Assembly: GCF_000620805.1 (NCBI RefSeq)
Contig: NZ_KK211187.1
Location: 653,957-717,956, forward strand
Direction of reading: 5' to 3'
Length of the DNA stretch: 64,000 nt
Source of the DNA: Exiguobacterium undae DSM 14481
GTDB lineage: Bacteria > Bacillota > Bacilli > Exiguobacteriales > Exiguobacteriaceae
The notes under the pieces: model-generated
What the model saw: only the letters and a program-made list of their open reading frames with translations
The model's database searches: none
Told to the model about the DNA's origin: nothing
Program-made: the position numbers and the translations under genes
Shown here: piece after piece, positions 52,745 to 60,793 of the stretch
Layout of the letters: each line of letters opens with the position of its first letter
Numbering within the stretch: the first letter of the stretch is position 1

Positions 52745-53569
52745 ATGAATGAGACGAAGCAGCTGAAGAAAGATGCGAATCGTGTATTAAAAGCGACGAG
52801 CCGGACCTTTTATATACCGATCAGCCGTCTGTCACAGGAATTGCAGGAGGCGGTAGGAGCCGCCTACTTATGTATGCGTGCGATCGACGAGATCGAGGAT
52901 CACGAAGAACTGCCGACGGACGTCAAGACTACGCTATTGCGGGAAACGGCATTATTGATGCGGGGAACGTTCTCGGACGAGACGTATCGGGCGTTGATTG
53001 CACCGTACGCCGACCAGTTGCCGGAAGTGACGCTTCGTCTTTCAGAATGGATCGCTTATTGTCCGGAAGGAATCCGGTCGAAAGTGCTGGAATCGACGGC
53101 TGAGATGGCGGAAGGCATGGCAGTCTGGGCGGAGCGTGACTGGACGGTCAAGACAGCTGCGGACCTTGACGAATACACGTACTACGTTGCGGGACTCGTC
53201 GGCGTCATGTTGTCCGATATCTGGTACTGGAAAGCCGGTATCGTCACGGATAAACAACAGGCCATCGGTTTCGGACGAGGCTTGCAAGCCGTCAACATCT
53301 TACGGAACCAACAGGAAGACGCCGAACGGGGTGTCGGTTATTTCCCACCGGGTTGGACGACGGAAACGATGTTTGACTATGCGCGCGACAATTTGGCAGA
53401 AGCGGATGCCTACCTCGCGTCGATCCCGAAACAGACGACGATCTACGAGTTTTGTAAGATTCCCCTGGCTTTGGCACACGGAACGCTCGATGCGCTCGCC
53501 CGTGGAAAAGAAAAACTCAGTCGTCCGGAAGTCTTGAAGATTGTTGGAAGTGCCGTCTTAAAACGCTAA
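52745..53569 (+). CDS. Squalene/phytoene synthase family protein with an altered second Asp motif
   Basis: A 274-residue all-helical prenyltransferase-fold protein. First substrate motif MRAIDEIEDH resembles the squalene-synthase RALDTxED. YVAGLVGVMLSDI matches the family helix. The second motif reads NILRNQQEDAERG where active synthases have RDxxxD, so the first Asp is Asn. This could weaken magnesium binding or change the reaction (some relatives, such as YisP, act on farnesyl diphosphate as phosphatases). No carotenoid or hopanoid genes are near. ATG follows AGAGGGAGTG. Confidence 0.87.
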   Translation: MNETKQLKKDANRVLKATSRTFYIPISRLSQELQEAVGAAYLCMRAIDEIEDHEELPTDVKTTLLRETALLMRGTFSDETYRALIAPYADQLPEVTLRLSEWIAYCPEGIRSKVLESTAEMAEGMAVWAERDWTVKTAADLDEYTYYVAGLVGVMLSDIWYWKAGIVTDKQQAIGFGRGLQAVNILRNQQEDAERGVGYFPPGWTTETMFDYARDNLAEADAYLASIPKQTTIYEFCKIPLALAHGTLDALARGKEKLSRPEVLKIVGSAVLKR

Positions 53570-53576
53570 ATACATC

Positions 53577-53618
53577 AAAAAGGAGACCTCGTTCACGCGG
53601 AACCGGGTCTCCCTTTTT
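53577..53618. terminator. Bidirectional terminator
   Basis: AAAAAGGAGACC pairs with GGTCTCCcTTTTT; it serves the synthase gene and the convergent hydrolase gene. Confidence 0.82.
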
Positions 53619-53622
53619 GTCG

Positions 53623-54525
53623 TTATCGGATATCTTCGAGGTAGGACAGGACTTTTTCTTCGTACGCTTGACGATCATGTTTATAGGATTGAACATGTCC
53701 ATCGTTTTCCGTGACATAGAGTTCCGACCGGGGCGCTGCTTTTTGCAACCGCATGCTTTCCGTGACCGGAATCGCGTCATCGTCTTTCCCGTGAATCATC
53801 AAAATCGGATAATCGATGCGGCGGATGGCTTCAATCGGTTGGACCCGTTCCGGATTGAGTCCGGTCAAAGGCGGTGTGACTTGTAAGATCACCGGCGTGA
53901 ACGGGAAGTTCGGCAATCCGCTCCAGACCGGCAGATTCGTTTCGAGATAGTTTTTCAGATCACTGAACGGGCTGTCGGCGATGACACCGGCGACTTCGGC
54001 TTTTGGCGCCGTGACGAGTGAGGTCGCAGCCCCCATCGAAATACCATAGAGGACAACCGGTTCCGAGGCGCGTGACTTCGCATAATTGACAGCCGTCAAC
54101 AAATCATCCTGTTCCTTGGCACCGACCGTGACCCGTTTCCCGTCGGATTCACCGGATCCCCGAAAATCGAATGTCAACACGTTGTAGCCGGCTTGATTAA
54201 ATTTCTTGAATAACGGGAGCACCGGCAAGTCGTTTTGCTCCCGATTTTTCCCGTAACCATGGGCAAACACGATGGTCAGCTTGGCGTCTTCGCTCGGAAT
54301 CCACCAGCCGGACAGACGTGTCCGGTCCTTGACGGAACGGAACGATACATTTTCATAAGCAAGTCCTTCTGCTTTTTTCGGATTGGTCGTCAACGGTTCT
54401 TTTGCCGGCTCCGTCAGTGACGAACCGACATAGGCCGAGATGCCGACGATCGCGACGAGGACTAAGACAATTAAGACAATCAGTCCGGCAATCAGTTTCT
54501 TACGGTGTTTCTTCAACAACGACAC
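53623..54525 (-). CDS. Membrane-anchored alpha/beta hydrolase
   Basis: A 300-residue protein with one N-terminal TM helix (about residues 10-32) and an extracytoplasmic hydrolase domain. FAHGYGKNRE, DFRGSGESDG, the nucleophile serine in YGISMGAA, Asp in HGKDDDAIP and His in ENDGHVQS form the triad. Similar to the YqkD-type hydrolases. Start GTG 54525 has AGGGAGG six bases upstream; the longer frame to 54642 overlaps the YitT gene. It lies 31 bases downstream of the YitT gene. Confidence 0.88.
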   Translation of the reverse strand: MSLLKKHRKKLIAGLIVLIVLVLVAIVGISAYVGSSLTEPAKEPLTTNPKKAEGLAYENVSFRSVKDRTRLSGWWIPSEDAKLTIVFAHGYGKNREQNDLPVLPLFKKFNQAGYNVLTFDFRGSGESDGKRVTVGAKEQDDLLTAVNYAKSRASEPVVLYGISMGAATSLVTAPKAEVAGVIADSPFSDLKNYLETNLPVWSGLPNFPFTPVILQVTPPLTGLNPERVQPIEAIRRIDYPILMIHGKDDDAIPVTESMRLQKAAPRSELYVTENDGHVQSYKHDRQAYEEKVLSYLEDIR

Positions 54526-54556
54526 GACAATCCTCCCTTTCTTCGACAGCGGTAGG

Positions 54557-55438
54557 TTAGTGGATATCTTTTTTCTTAAAGCGTCCGCCGTGGACATCGT
54601 GGATGTTCCCGATGGCGATGAAGGCTCCTTCATCAAAGTCACGGACGATTTCTTTTAACTTCGTTTCTTCCAAGCGACTGATGACACAAAAGATGATCTT
54701 TTTGTCATCTCCGGAAAAGGCGCCTTCCCCGTTTAAATACGTCATCGTCCGACCGAGCCGGTCCATGATGGCAAGTCCAATCTCTTCATGATTTTCCGAG
54801 ATGATCCAGACACTTTTCGATTGGTCGAGTCCGTCAATGACGACATCAATCGTCTTGAAGGCGATAAAGTAAGTAATCAAGGAATACATCGCCCGGTCCC
54901 AACCAAAGACGAAACCGGCGGCCCCTAAAATGAAGACGTTAAAGAACATGACGATTTCACCGACGGAGAAGGGGGTCGATCGGCTGAACGAGACGGCTAA
55001 GATTTCCGTCCCGTCGAGTGACCCGCTCGCCCGGATGACGATGCCGACACCGATTCCGAGAATCAGTCCCCCAAACACCGTCGCAAGCAAATCGACCCGT
55101 GTCATCGGACCGATGTCTTCGAGTAATTTGGTCGCGACCGCCATGACCGTGATGGCATACAGTGTGGATAAAGCAAAGGTTTTTCCGATTTGTTTATAAC
55201 CAAAAAAGATGAACGGAATATTGAGGAAAAACAGCCAGAGGGCAAGTGTCGAGTCCGTCAGCTTGGAACCGATGATCGAGATCCCGACAATCCCGCCGTC
55301 GATGATGCTGTTCGGGACAAGAAACCCTTTTAATCCAATCGCAAAAATGACCGCCCCAATCGTCAATAACAACAGGCGGCGTACCAGTTGCCATTTCGTT
55401 GACCGGCGGTGTCGTTTGGCCTGTTCAGTCGCAGGCAT
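54557..55438 (-). CDS. YitT family membrane protein (DUF161 plus DUF2179)
   Basis: A 293-residue protein with five to six TM helices in the first 200 residues (GLKGFLVPNSIIDGGIVGIS and GLILGIGVGIVIRASGSLDG are typical) and a C-terminal cytoplasmic DUF2179 domain. Function of the family is unknown. Start ATG 55438 has AAAAAGGAGGGATTC upstream. It may be in an operon with the hydrolase downstream. Confidence 0.9.
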   Translation of the reverse strand: MPATEQAKRHRRSTKWQLVRRLLLLTIGAVIFAIGLKGFLVPNSIIDGGIVGISIIGSKLTDSTLALWLFFLNIPFIFFGYKQIGKTFALSTLYAITVMAVATKLLEDIGPMTRVDLLATVFGGLILGIGVGIVIRASGSLDGTEILAVSFSRSTPFSVGEIVMFFNVFILGAAGFVFGWDRAMYSLITYFIAFKTIDVVIDGLDQSKSVWIISENHEEIGLAIMDRLGRTMTYLNGEGAFSGDDKKIIFCVISRLEETKLKEIVRDFDEGAFIAIGNIHDVHGGRFKKKDIH

Positions 55439-55475
55439 CGAATCCCTCCTTTTTCAGCACTTTTCATTACTATAA

Positions 55476-55514
55476 CAAAAAAGCACTAAGGCGCGCGAGA
55501 ACGACCTTAGTGCG
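55476..55514 (-). terminator. Terminator of the PAS-GGDEF-EAL gene
   Basis: GCACTAAGG (55483-55491) pairs with CCTTAGTGC (55505-55513); on the minus strand the stem is followed by a run of six T. Confidence 0.88.
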
Positions 55515-55518
55515 ATGC

Positions 55519-58344
55519 TTATTCTTTGTAGCGTAATGATTGGAAAAACCGTAAGACGAGTTCCGCTTCCTGCGTCGTCGTGTATTCGCCGACGTACTGC
55601 CCGTGTTCGATCGCTGTGACCGTCAAGGTGCAGGAGACAAGTTGAATCCCTTCAAACAGACGCACTTCAAACGTCGCGCTTTGCAACGGGAGTGGTATAT
55701 CCGTCGTGAAGTACAGAAACCGGGTGCTGGTGCGATGAGCCTTGATGTCTGAAAAGCCTAAATCAAGTGCTTGATTTTGGTGTTTCAGCATCTTGATTTT
55801 CCCTTGAACGGAAAAGCTTGGTACACTGTCTTCCGCAAGCGAACAGGCTTCGATCGGATACAAGACTTCGCGCAATAAGTAACTTTCCATCACGCTGGCT
55901 GAGACCGGTTTGCTGAACAAATAGCCTTGGATGTTCGGACAGTTGAGCGCCCGGAATGTCTCGAGCTGACGGAGTGTCTCGATGCCTTCGGCGATGACGG
56001 ATAAGTTGAATTCCATTGCCATGTAGAGAATGCTTTTGACAATCGCCTGTGCCTTGGCATCGTCCGTGATATGCGTCGCAAATTGGCGGTCAATCTTGAC
56101 GACGTTGATCGGATACCGTTGCAGATACACCATCGATGAATAGCCTTTACCGAAATCATCAAGGGCAATCCGGACGCCGATCTGACTGACATATTCGAGT
56201 GTCCGGCTGATGTTCGGATCGTCCATGATCAAAGCGGCTTCGGTGATTTCAAGCTCCAGCAAGTGGGGCGATAAGTTGTACTTCGTCAGAATCTGTTCGA
56301 TTTGATGTTCAAATCCGGGAATCAAAAAGCGTTTCGGTGAGACGTTGACCGAAATCGGAATCGCCGGTGCCCCGGCACGTGCCCACTGCTTCATCGTTTT
56401 ACAGGCGGTGTCGACGACCCAGTCACCGATGGCGACATGGAGCGCACTTTCTTCGGCAAGCGGGATAAAATCATTCGGCGGAATCCGTCCCCATTCCGGG
56501 TGTTGCCAGCGGATCAAAGCTTCAAGCCCGATGATTTTTCCGGTCCAACTGTCGACCTTCGGTTGATACTCAAGAAACAGCTCTTCCCGTTCGATGGCAT
56601 AATGTAAATCCTGTTCCAGCCGGTAACGGCGGTAATAATCGATGTCGAGATTCGAGGCGTAATGATGCAAAGCGCTGTGGTTTTCGCGCCGTGAACGGCG
56701 CAGTGCCGTATAAGAATGTTTCATCAGCTCAATCGGGTCGTCACTGTCGTCCGGGAAGCGGCTGACGCCGATCGAGACGCGGGCAAACAAGGCATACGGC
56801 TCAATCAAAATCGGTTCGGCGGATAACCCCAGTAACATGTCAGCACAGGACGTGACATCTTCCTTGTAGCTTGACGGAATCAGCATCGCGTACTCGTCCC
56901 CGCCGAGATGACCAAAAAAGATTTCCTTTGGTTTTGATGAATAAAGCAAGCTGCTGGTTGCTTGAATCCATTGATCGCCGGTCGCGTGACCAAACGCATT
57001 GTTGATATCCGTGATCCGGTTAAACGAAATCGAGAGAATCGAGAAGGTGGTCCCTTGTTGCATCCAGTCTCGAATCGTATCCGTCAATGACAGCCGATTC
57101 GGCAAACCCGTGATCGAGTCATGCATCGCCAACTGCTGCAACCGTTCCTCGTACTCTTTTTGCAACGTGATATCATGCATGATGCTGTTCGTATAGGCAA
57201 TCGTTCCATCGAGTTGGAAGACGGGAATCTGTTGATCCTCAATCCACTTGCGACGTCCGTCCGGAAACAGCAGTCGATACTGGATCGTGCCGGATTTCCC
57301 GGATGTCAGTCGCTTGATGAATCGTTTCATCGCTGGTCTGTCACGCGGATCCAGTCGCTCAAACAACCAGTCTTGACTAAGAATCAAGTCTTTTGGCAAC
57401 TCCTCGAAAATCTGGAAAAATCCTTTGGAATGAAACAGCAGCCGTCCGTTCGATAAATCGATTTGCGAGATCGCGGCCTCGAGCGCCTCATAAATTTCTT
57501 TTGTTTGTTCCCGTTCCATTTTCAGTTGCCGCCGGACGTCATCGACTTCTGACAAATCATAAAGAATCACGGAAATCGGACCGTTCAGACCGTCGCGTCG
57601 CAACGCTTTTAAACGCAGGAGTTGGTATTCTTGATTGGCGTTCAGCACCGATACTTCTTGTTCAAAGGTCTCGATTTCGCCGTCGAGCAACCGGATCATC
57701 TGGAACTTGAGCGGGTCGAAGTCACGCGGGTGAATCCGTTGATGGACCTGCTCGTTTGACAGGTGTTTCGGATTCGTTGGATCAAGACCTAAGTAGTTGA
57801 TCAAGGACGGGGAATACTCGATGGTCCGCGTCGACGGATCATACGTAAAGACAACGAGTTCCGGAATCTGTTCCGTCAGTTCGAGTTGGGAACGGATTTG
57901 CGCGACGTCATCCTCAAGTTGTTTTTCGCGGGTAATATCGCGGGCAACCCCGTAGACGCCGACAATCTGACCGTCTTGTTCAATCGGCATATTGGTGATT
58001 TTCAGCGTCAGCCGATGTTGATCGACGTGCAGTCCTTGCGCCGTATAATGGACGGTTTCCCCGGCAAGGGCACGGTTGAAAAAGGCAGTCACAGCTTCAA
58101 GTTGTTCCGGCGGATTAAAGACTGCAAAATGTTCATATAACGTCTCTTCCGAATAACCGAGCATCAGTGGAAGGTATTCATTAAAGTAAATGATTTCACC
58201 GAGGTGATTGAAGAAAAAGACAGCATCCGTCGTCTGTTGAAAAAACGGCTCCACACGTTCCGGATGTGACAGTTCTAATCCACCGATCAACAAGGGGGAT
58301 GTGGACGAACGACTGAGTCGTTGCATCGCGTTGAAAAAAGTCAT
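55519..58344 (-). CDS. PAS-sensor cyclic-di-GMP phosphodiesterase (degenerate GGDEF plus EAL)
   Basis: A 941-residue soluble protein: about three PAS/PAC modules (residues ~25-145, 150-270, 275-400), a GGDEF-like domain (~405-560), an EAL domain (~575-825) and a ~110-residue C-terminal beta-rich region resembling a degenerate PilZ domain. The GGDEF site is GGDEY and the metal-binding DLDxFKxIND segment is ISFNRITDINNAFGH, so cyclase activity is unlikely. EAL keeps EALIRW, SVNVSP, ELEITEA, LDDFGKGYSS, KIDRQF and IAEGIET. It should lower c-di-GMP in response to a small-molecule or redox cue. Confidence 0.9.
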   Translation of the reverse strand: MTFFNAMQRLSRSSTSPLLIGGLELSHPERVEPFFQQTTDAVFFFNHLGEIIYFNEYLPLMLGYSEETLYEHFAVFNPPEQLEAVTAFFNRALAGETVHYTAQGLHVDQHRLTLKITNMPIEQDGQIVGVYGVARDITREKQLEDDVAQIRSQLELTEQIPELVVFTYDPSTRTIEYSPSLINYLGLDPTNPKHLSNEQVHQRIHPRDFDPLKFQMIRLLDGEIETFEQEVSVLNANQEYQLLRLKALRRDGLNGPISVILYDLSEVDDVRRQLKMEREQTKEIYEALEAAISQIDLSNGRLLFHSKGFFQIFEELPKDLILSQDWLFERLDPRDRPAMKRFIKRLTSGKSGTIQYRLLFPDGRRKWIEDQQIPVFQLDGTIAYTNSIMHDITLQKEYEERLQQLAMHDSITGLPNRLSLTDTIRDWMQQGTTFSILSISFNRITDINNAFGHATGDQWIQATSSLLYSSKPKEIFFGHLGGDEYAMLIPSSYKEDVTSCADMLLGLSAEPILIEPYALFARVSIGVSRFPDDSDDPIELMKHSYTALRRSRRENHSALHHYASNLDIDYYRRYRLEQDLHYAIEREELFLEYQPKVDSWTGKIIGLEALIRWQHPEWGRIPPNDFIPLAEESALHVAIGDWVVDTACKTMKQWARAGAPAIPISVNVSPKRFLIPGFEHQIEQILTKYNLSPHLLELEITEAALIMDDPNISRTLEYVSQIGVRIALDDFGKGYSSMVYLQRYPINVVKIDRQFATHITDDAKAQAIVKSILYMAMEFNLSVIAEGIETLRQLETFRALNCPNIQGYLFSKPVSASVMESYLLREVLYPIEACSLAEDSVPSFSVQGKIKMLKHQNQALDLGFSDIKAHRTSTRFLYFTTDIPLPLQSATFEVRLFEGIQLVSCTLTVTAIEHGQYVGEYTTTQEAELVLRFFQSLRYKE

Positions 58345-58494
58345 GGCTGAATCTCCTCACTCGAATTTTTGGCTCTCTTTCTAGTATCGGAGTATCTGTC
58401 CCTGAATTGCAATCAAAGTTCGGCAGATAGACTTATTTTTCAAAAAAAGTGAATCATTTTCTGGGGAATGAGCGAAAAGGGAGAGCGGGGTGAC

Positions 58495-58633
58495 TGCGTC
58501 CACGTTCTTTCGCTCGCTTTTCTCGGGCGGAACGGAAGCCGCGGTCGTCTTGACAGTCGACCGGGTCTCCCTTGTTCCTGACGGAAGCAAAGCTTCCTTT
58601 TCCCGCAGAAGTCGAGCTTCGAACGTGGACGCA
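58495..58633. repeat. Structured intergenic repeat, copy 2 (139 bp)
   Basis: Perfect 13-base inverted ends TGCGTCCACGTTC (58495-58507) and GAACGTGGACGCA (58621-58633). Read on the minus strand it shares CTGCGGGAAAAG (58597-58608), a GGGAGACCCGG segment and CGCCCGAGAAAAGC with copy 1 at 2.6 kb. Internal hairpins include CGGTCG/CGACCG and GGAAGC/GCTTCC. The terminal stems differ completely from copy 1 yet remain self-complementary. Confidence 0.75.
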
Positions 58634-58727
58634 ACCGTCTTATATGATTCGTGGATCGAAAGGTAAACAGAAACAGCATACATATAAAAGGCGACAAGAG
58701 ATGATCATAAAAGCGTAAAAAATCATT

Positions 58728-58807
58728 AAAAAGACAAAAAGACAAAAAGACAAAAAGACAAAAAGACAAAAAGACAAAAAGACAAAAAGACAAAAAGACA
58801 AAAAGAC
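58728..58807. repeat. Tandem octanucleotide repeat, (AAAAAGAC) x 10
   Basis: Ten uninterrupted, identical 8-base units followed by AAA. The unit length is not a multiple of three, so copy-number change by slippage would shift any reading frame crossing it. It lies in the gene-free region about 380 bases upstream of the PAS-GGDEF-EAL start. Confidence 0.95.
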
Positions 58808-58924
58808 AAACCTCATCATGCTCCACTTGGTGTGAAGGCGGACTTGGTTTGTCATGATTTTAAGGCGTAATCAGATGGCTAAGTCGACAGATATGTCGCT
58901 GGCATTTGGATCGGCTTGTTCAGA

Positions 58925-60004
58925 TCAGTCGGACTCGTTCATGCCGTGATGACGTCCCGGACCGTGTCCGCCGCGGGGACCTTGCTGTAAGTCGTCATAG
59001 CTTGAGACTTCATCGGCACGTTCTTGCATCCGTTCCTTGATAGCTGTTGCTTGTTTTTTCGTAATGGCACCACTCTTGACTTTCGCCTCAATCGCTGTTG
59101 TCTGTTCCGCAAGCACGGCCTGTTCGAATTTTGCGAACGAGACGTTATTTGCTTCCGCGAATTCCGGTAACGATTGATCGGCTGCTTTGAATTTCGTTTC
59201 ATCGAGGTTCAGTCGTTTGAGGATGGCAGAGCTTGTATCGCCAAACACGTCGTGACCGCGTCCGGCGTGTTCACCCGGTCCGTGCTGTCCGCGTTCCGGC
59301 AGGTCGTCGTAACTGTTGGCATCGGAAATTTCTTCTGTCAGCCGTTCTTTGATGTCCGTTGCCTGTTTTTTCGTCATCTTTCCGTCCTTGACGAATTGAT
59401 CGAGTTGCGTCGTCTGCGCGGCAAGCAAGGCTTTTTTGTAGTCGGCGAACTTGATCGCTTGAGCCTTCGCGTAAGCGGCGAGTGATTGGTTCGCGGCGTC
59501 AAACTTGTCCTGACTCAGACCAAGTGCTTTCAAGACGTCAGCGATCAACGATTCATTGAAGAAGCCGCCTTTATCGCCGTGATGGCCTTTTGGCATCTGC
59601 TCTTTCAACTCGGCGTAACTGGAGACACCGCTGAAGCGTTCGGTATGGTGTTTCAACATATCGGCTGCCTGCGATTTCGTTAAGTCACCCGATTTGACGA
59701 GCGAAGCGAGTTGTTCTTTGGCGGCGGCGAGCTCCGCCTTTTTATAATCCGTGAACGAGATGCCTTTTTGTTTGGCAAGATCAGCAATCGATTGCCCTTT
59801 TTCCCGGGCCGTCTCGACCTGCTGTTCGGTCAGATTGAGTTTTTTGAGTAATAACGTCAAGTCGAGTCGTTTCATCCCTTCAAAATGCGGACGTTCGGAT
59901 TTTGTAGCCGTATCGCTGTCGTTTGTCGCGGCATACGCCGAAGCTCCTCCTACGGTTAAAGCGCTGATGGTCAGTGCGGTGATCCATTGTTTTTTGAATT
60001 TCAT
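58925..60004 (-). CDS. Secreted protein with three helical repeats and His/Gly-rich linkers
   Basis: A 359-residue protein. Signal peptide 1-26 (ALTISALTVGGASAYAA). Three repeats of about 90-100 residues follow, each with a L-LKxLNL start, a QSLAxFAxxxxISFxxYKKA middle, an acidic-basic helix LVKSGxxTKKQAxxIKERL and a SSYDDL end. Linkers are rich in His and Gly (GHHGDKGG, GPGEHAGRGHD, GPRGGHGPGRHHG), suggesting metal binding. Somewhat like DUF2680/CpxP-style periplasmic helpers, but I cannot name the family. It is divergent from a two-component system, its likely regulator. Start ATG follows GAAAGGAGTGATC. Confidence 0.88.
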   Translation of the reverse strand: MKFKKQWITALTISALTVGGASAYAATNDSDTATKSERPHFEGMKRLDLTLLLKKLNLTEQQVETAREKGQSIADLAKQKGISFTDYKKAELAAAKEQLASLVKSGDLTKSQAADMLKHHTERFSGVSSYAELKEQMPKGHHGDKGGFFNESLIADVLKALGLSQDKFDAANQSLAAYAKAQAIKFADYKKALLAAQTTQLDQFVKDGKMTKKQATDIKERLTEEISDANSYDDLPERGQHGPGEHAGRGHDVFGDTSSAILKRLNLDETKFKAADQSLPEFAEANNVSFAKFEQAVLAEQTTAIEAKVKSGAITKKQATAIKERMQERADEVSSYDDLQQGPRGGHGPGRHHGMNESD

Positions 60005-60133
60005 GGGTGATCACTCCTTTCACCTTTTATGTTAGCGGGCGAGAGAATCAAAGTTGTGAGGAAGTTGCAAAGAAATGGCGAAGAAAGACCAAGCACTTAA
60101 AAAAGGCGGTACACTACAAGTGGAGGGATGAAG

Positions 60134-60793
60134 ATGAAGATTTTAGTGATTGAAGATGAACCGAAACTGGCCCAAGTCACAGAACGTTTTTTACGGCATC
60201 ACGGTTATGGCGTCACGATAGCGGGATCATTGGCGGAAGCAAAAAAGAGCTTAAGTTCGGATCAGTTTGACGCCGTGCTCGTCGATGTCCGCCTGCCGGA
60301 CGGGGACGGTTGGTCACTTGTCCCGTCGATCAAAACCAGTCAACCGGCACCGGTCGTCTTCATGTTGACGTCACGCGGGGAAGCGGACGACCGGGTATTT
60401 GGACTGGAACTTGGCGCCGACGACTATCTCGTCAAACCGGTTGTTCTGAAGGAGTTGATCATTCGACTGGAGCGGGCGTTGAAGCAACGTGTGCCAGCCG
60501 GACGACAGTTAGGGGACGTGACGATTGATGAAAAAGCCCGTCAGGTCAAAAATGGCGCGGAGACGATCAGTCTCGCGAAGATGGAATTTGAATTGCTCGT
60601 CTACTTTATGGAGCACCTCGGTGAGGCACTGAGCCGCGATCAAATTCTGGACGACGTCTGGGGTTACACGTTTGGCGGCGATACGCGGACGGTTGATACC
60701 CATGTCAAACAGCTGCGGGATAAACTGCCGACCGTCAAACAACAGTTGAAGACGGTGCATCGGGTCGGATATCGGTTGGAGGCGATCGAATGA
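60134..60793 (+). CDS. OmpR-family response regulator
   Basis: A 219-residue regulator. Receiver with EDEP acidic pair, phosphorylation site Asp51 (VDVRLPDGDG) and Lys in DDYLVKPV; winged helix with TVDTHVKQLRDKL and VHRVGYRLE. ATG 60134 is preferred over ATG 60128 because GGAGGG (60122-60127) directly abuts the first. Overlaps the kinase gene by four bases. Divergent from the secreted repeat protein gene, so it may control that gene. Confidence 0.93.
   Translation: MKILVIEDEPKLAQVTERFLRHHGYGVTIAGSLAEAKKSLSSDQFDAVLVDVRLPDGDGWSLVPSIKTSQPAPVVFMLTSRGEADDRVFGLELGADDYLVKPVVLKELIIRLERALKQRVPAGRQLGDVTIDEKARQVKNGAETISLAKMEFELLVYFMEHLGEALSRDQILDDVWGYTFGGDTRTVDTHVKQLRDKLPTVKQQLKTVHRVGYRLEAIE

Larger units (their letters stand above)
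58345..58924. other. 580-base gene-free region with repeats
   Basis: Between two minus-strand genes. It holds a structured repeat (58495-58633) and an octanucleotide tract (58728-58807), each listed separately. Frames that cross them have no ribosome site and low-complexity products, so I call no gene. The promoter of the PAS-GGDEF-EAL gene should lie in the left part (58345-58494), but I could not fix it. Confidence 0.75.

Noticed and set aside
58440-58855. Minus-strand frames crossing the octanucleotide tract (up to 128 residues, with FVFLSFCL-type repeats)
   Set aside because: No ribosome site, product is low-complexity from the tandem repeat and then reads through the structured repeat; no sign of coding selection.
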